Below, piece by piece: positions 61,287 through 64,000 of a stretch of 64,000 bases of DNA; the stretch's first letter is position 1; each line of letters opens with the position of its first letter. This DNA is from Sistotremastrum niveocremeum HHB9708 (Eukaryota; Basidiomycota; Agaricomycetes; Sistotremastrales; Sistotremastraceae): positions 1,141,532-1,205,531 of the forward strand of contig KV419396.1 of NCBI GenBank assembly GCA_001630475.1, read 5' to 3'. The notes below the pieces were generated by a model. It did not search any database and was not told where the DNA came from. It was given only the letters and a program-made list of their open reading frames with translations. The translations under genes were made by a program, and so were the position numbers.

Positions 61287-63853
61287 TTAAACGTATGTCT
61301 GACGCGCCCAACGAGCTGCAGCAACGAGGTTCTCCAGGGAGGCTTCAGTCTCTTTCCAGCCACGAGTCTTAAGACCGCAATCGGGGTTGACGAAGAGAAG
61401 ATGGTCGGGGAGCAACTTGAGCATGGCCGCAATACGATCCTTGATCTCCTGTTCACCAGGAACACGAGGAGAGTGGATATCGTAAACACCAGGCCCGATC
61501 TCGTTAGAGTATCCGTACTGCTTGAAGGCAGAGAGGAGCTTCATGTCGCTCTTGGAGGCCTCGATGGAGATGACATCAGCGTCAAGACGCTGGATAGAGG
61601 GGAAGATATCGTTGAAATCGGAGTAGCAGAAGTGGGAGTGGGTTTGAGTGGAGTCCTCGACACCGGCGGTAGCGAGTCTGAAAGAGTCGACGGCCCAGGT
61701 GAGGTAGTTATCCCAGTCGACACGGCGGAGAGGGAGACCTTCACGGATGGCGGGCTCGTCGACCTGGATGGCGTAGATACCGGCCTTCTCAAGGTCGATG
61801 ACCTCGTCACGGAGAGCCAATGCGAGCTGCTTGGACTGAACCTCACGGCTGACATCGACACGAGGGAAAGACCAGTTGAGGATGGTGACGGGTCCAGTCA
61901 ACATACCCTTCATGGGCTTCTTGGTGACGCTCTGAGCGTAGCTACTCCAGCGAACGGTCATAGGGCCGGTACGGCTGACATCGGAGACGATGATGGGAGG
62001 GCGAACGTAACTATACATGAGGAATTAGTCAAACAGCCAATGGATTACAGTGAGGACGGTACGAACCGACTGCCGTAAGATTGAACCCAGGCGTTCTGAG
62101 TGAAGACGAAGCCATGGAGCTGTTCACCGAAGTACTGGACCATGTCGTTTCTCTCGGGTTCACCGTGGACGAGAAGGTCGAGGCCGACTTTCTCCTGGAA
62201 CTCGACGACGCTGCGGATCTCCTTCTTGATGAACTCTTCGTACTGCTCCTGGGTGATCTCCTTCTTGCCGAACTTGGCACGGGCCTGACGGATTTCAGAG
62301 GTTTGCTGTATAGCAGATTAGTCTACGTTCGCAGAGAGAATAGGAAATGCATACAGGGAAAGATCCAATGGTGGTGGTGGGGAACTTGGGGAGGTCGAGA
62401 TGGGCCTTCTGGGCCTCACGACGCTTGACGAAGGCGCTCTTGCGGTTGAGCATTTCGGGGGTGATGCCGTCAACCCGCTTGCGGACCTTGTCATCAGAGC
62501 TGCTCTCGAACTCGCGTCTCTTGGCGATCGAAACTCTGTTAGCCTCAAGGGCAGATGCTACCTTGGGGTCTTGAGAATCGCTAAGGGCAGCAGCCAAAAT
62601 AGCGACTTCCTCGGCCTTCTCGAGGGCGAAGGAGAACCAATCCTTCTGTTGCTCAGTGAGCTTCTTCTCGGAGGCGAGAGTGACGGGGATGTGGAGGAGA
62701 GATGATGAAGTGGCAACAATGACACGGTCAGCGCCGAGTCCTTCGACGGCGACGCGAGCCAACTTCAAGGCAGCAGCGAAGTCGGTCTTCCAGATGTTAC
62801 GGCCTGAGACGAGACCGAGAGAGAGGACGATGGGGGTGCTCTTGAGGGCCTCAACAGTGGCCTCGAGCTGACCAGGCTCACGGGAGAGGTCGATGTGGAG
62901 GCCAGCAACGGGCAACTTGGCGACAAAGTTGAGGTTGGTGTCGAGACGGCCGAAGTAGGTGGTCAAAAGAGACTTGATGCCGATCTTGGCGAGCTCGGCG
63001 TAAGCCTGAGCGAACTGCTTCTCGTAAGAGGCACCGCTGTCAAGGACGAGGATGGGCTCATCAATCTGGACCCATTCGACGCCGGCCTCCTTGAGTTGAG
63101 TCAAGAGGGTGACATAGATGGGGAGGAGCTTGGGCAAGAGGGAGATGGCCTCGAAGTTGGGGCTGGCTTCCTTGGAAGCCTTGCCGAGCACAAGGAAAGA
63201 GATGGGGCCCAAGACGACGGGGCGGGTAGTGATGCCGAGCGCCTTGGCCTCCTGGAACTCTTCGAGTTGCTTGTTGAAGTTGAGCTTGAATTCAACGGCC
63301 TCGGAGAACTCGGGCACGACGTAGTGGTAGTTGGAGTCGAACCTTTTAAATAATGAGGACAAGTAAGCAAAGAGACACGAAAATAGACATACCACTTCTT
63401 CATCTCAGACGCGGGGACGTCGACGCCATCAGCCTGACGGCCACGGCCCATCGCAAAGTAGACGTCGAGGGGCGAGAGGTTCTTGCCCTGGTAACGAGGA
63501 GGGATGACATTGAAGGATGCAGAGTGATCCAAGACGTGATCGTAGAGGGTAAAGTCACCACTTTAATCGATTATCAGAGATTAGATTTATACGTAAAATT
63601 TGACATGAGCACGAACCTGGGGACGATGTCGACACCATGGGCCTTGATGCTCGTCCAGTTGGACTTTTTGGTCTCTGATGCAGCTTTGGTGAGCTCATCA
63701 GCAGTGATCTTGCCAGCCCAGTAGGCTTCGACGGCCTTTTTCACCTCGCGGTTGGCGCCTGCAACGACGAGAAAAAGAGGTCAGTTGGTGCGCACGACGT
63801 GGACAGAAACACGAACCAATGCGAGGGAAACCGAGTACGCTGGATGCAACCAT
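61287..63853 (-). CDS. MET6: Cobalamin-independent methionine synthase
   Basis: 5-methyltetrahydropteroyltriglutamate-homocysteine methyltransferase makes methionine from homocysteine in the cytosol. It starts [13 protein letters not shown] (Met 63853), then after an intron [40 protein letters not shown] and [20 protein letters not shown]. The N-terminal domain follows ([53 protein letters not shown]). [13 protein letters not shown] links to the catalytic domain, which begins [40 protein letters not shown]. Zinc and substrate residues are in [20 protein letters not shown] (His and Cys) and [20 protein letters not shown] (Cys); the frame ends [10 protein letters not shown] at 61287. Few introns and strong codon bias point to high expression. 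Confidence 0.97.
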
Positions 63854-64000
63854 GATTGAATAAAAGAAAGGAGGTAGTGGTTGGGGGGAGAGGTGAAGAT
63901 GGTGCAATCTCTTGTTTCGCGCTATAAACGAAAAAAATCGGGTCTTGCCGAAATAAGCGATCTATCGTTCGATTCGCAATCGCTCTTTCGGCCGTCAGCT

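Noticed and set aside
61401-62078. Long plus-strand ORF opposite MET6 (225 aa), and another at 62895-63353
   Set aside because: They are antisense shadows of a strongly codon-biased, well-conserved gene and have no recognisable protein text.

Overview
The window looks like a stretch of nuclear genome from a mushroom-forming basidiomycete (Agaricomycetes). The genes are closely packed, broken by many short GT-AG introns of roughly 50-60 nt, and the families fit that group: DUF2985 membrane proteins, agaric-type RING proteins with an Asp after the fourth zinc ligand pair, a TOM20 gene joined to a SET domain, and Dal5-type MFS permeases. I see 25 protein-coding loci, almost all housekeeping. I see no tRNA or rRNA genes, no CRISPR array and no autonomous mobile element. 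One possible short inverted-repeat element lies at 38.8-39.6 kb.

Layout. 0.4-5.1 kb (minus): flavocytochrome b2 lactate dehydrogenase and an MFS permease. 5.3-10.2 kb (plus): a RING protein and VPS11. 10.4-11.4 kb (minus): a U1A/U2B''-type spliceosomal protein. 11.6-14.3 kb (plus): ceramide synthase LAG1 and ESCRT-III SNF7. 14.6-17.3 kb (minus): the NEM1 phosphatase and a COX18/OXA-type insertase. 17.4-23.7 kb (plus): an unknown protein with a possible zinc knuckle and a large alpha/beta hydrolase. 24.0-28.3 kb (plus): two tandem alpha-tubulin genes. 28.5-31.7 kb (minus): CPSF100/CFT2, divergent from ARF1 (31.9-32.7 kb, plus). 32.9-38.4 kb (minus): exocyst SEC15 and the TOM20/SET locus. 38.4-39.6 kb: an intergenic region with inverted repeats and a G-quadruplex motif. 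39.6-41.3 kb (plus): PAF-acetylhydrolase, convergent with an intronless mannitol-dehydrogenase-family gene. 43.1-48.7 kb: RPL6 (minus), a HAD nucleotidase (plus), PHAF1 (minus) and DPB2 (plus). 49.0-60.9 kb (plus): the giant lipid-transfer protein FMP27 and a DUF2985 protein. 61.3-63.9 kb (minus): cobalamin-independent methionine synthase.

The most interesting locus is TOM20 at 36.1-38.4 kb. Unspliced, the message ends as an ordinary outer-membrane import receptor. Using a strong GTAAGT donor just before the C-terminal tail, the same gene can be spliced in frame onto a complete SET/half-MYND domain, which would put a SET protein on the cytosolic face of mitochondria. Other notable points are 12-nt and 11-nt micro-exons in the second alpha-tubulin and in ARF1, different intron sets in the two tubulins, and an 80-bp divergent promoter between PHAF1 and DPB2.

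All spliced models were built by eye from conserved protein text and splice consensus. Exact exon ends in less conserved stretches, and some start codons, are uncertain.
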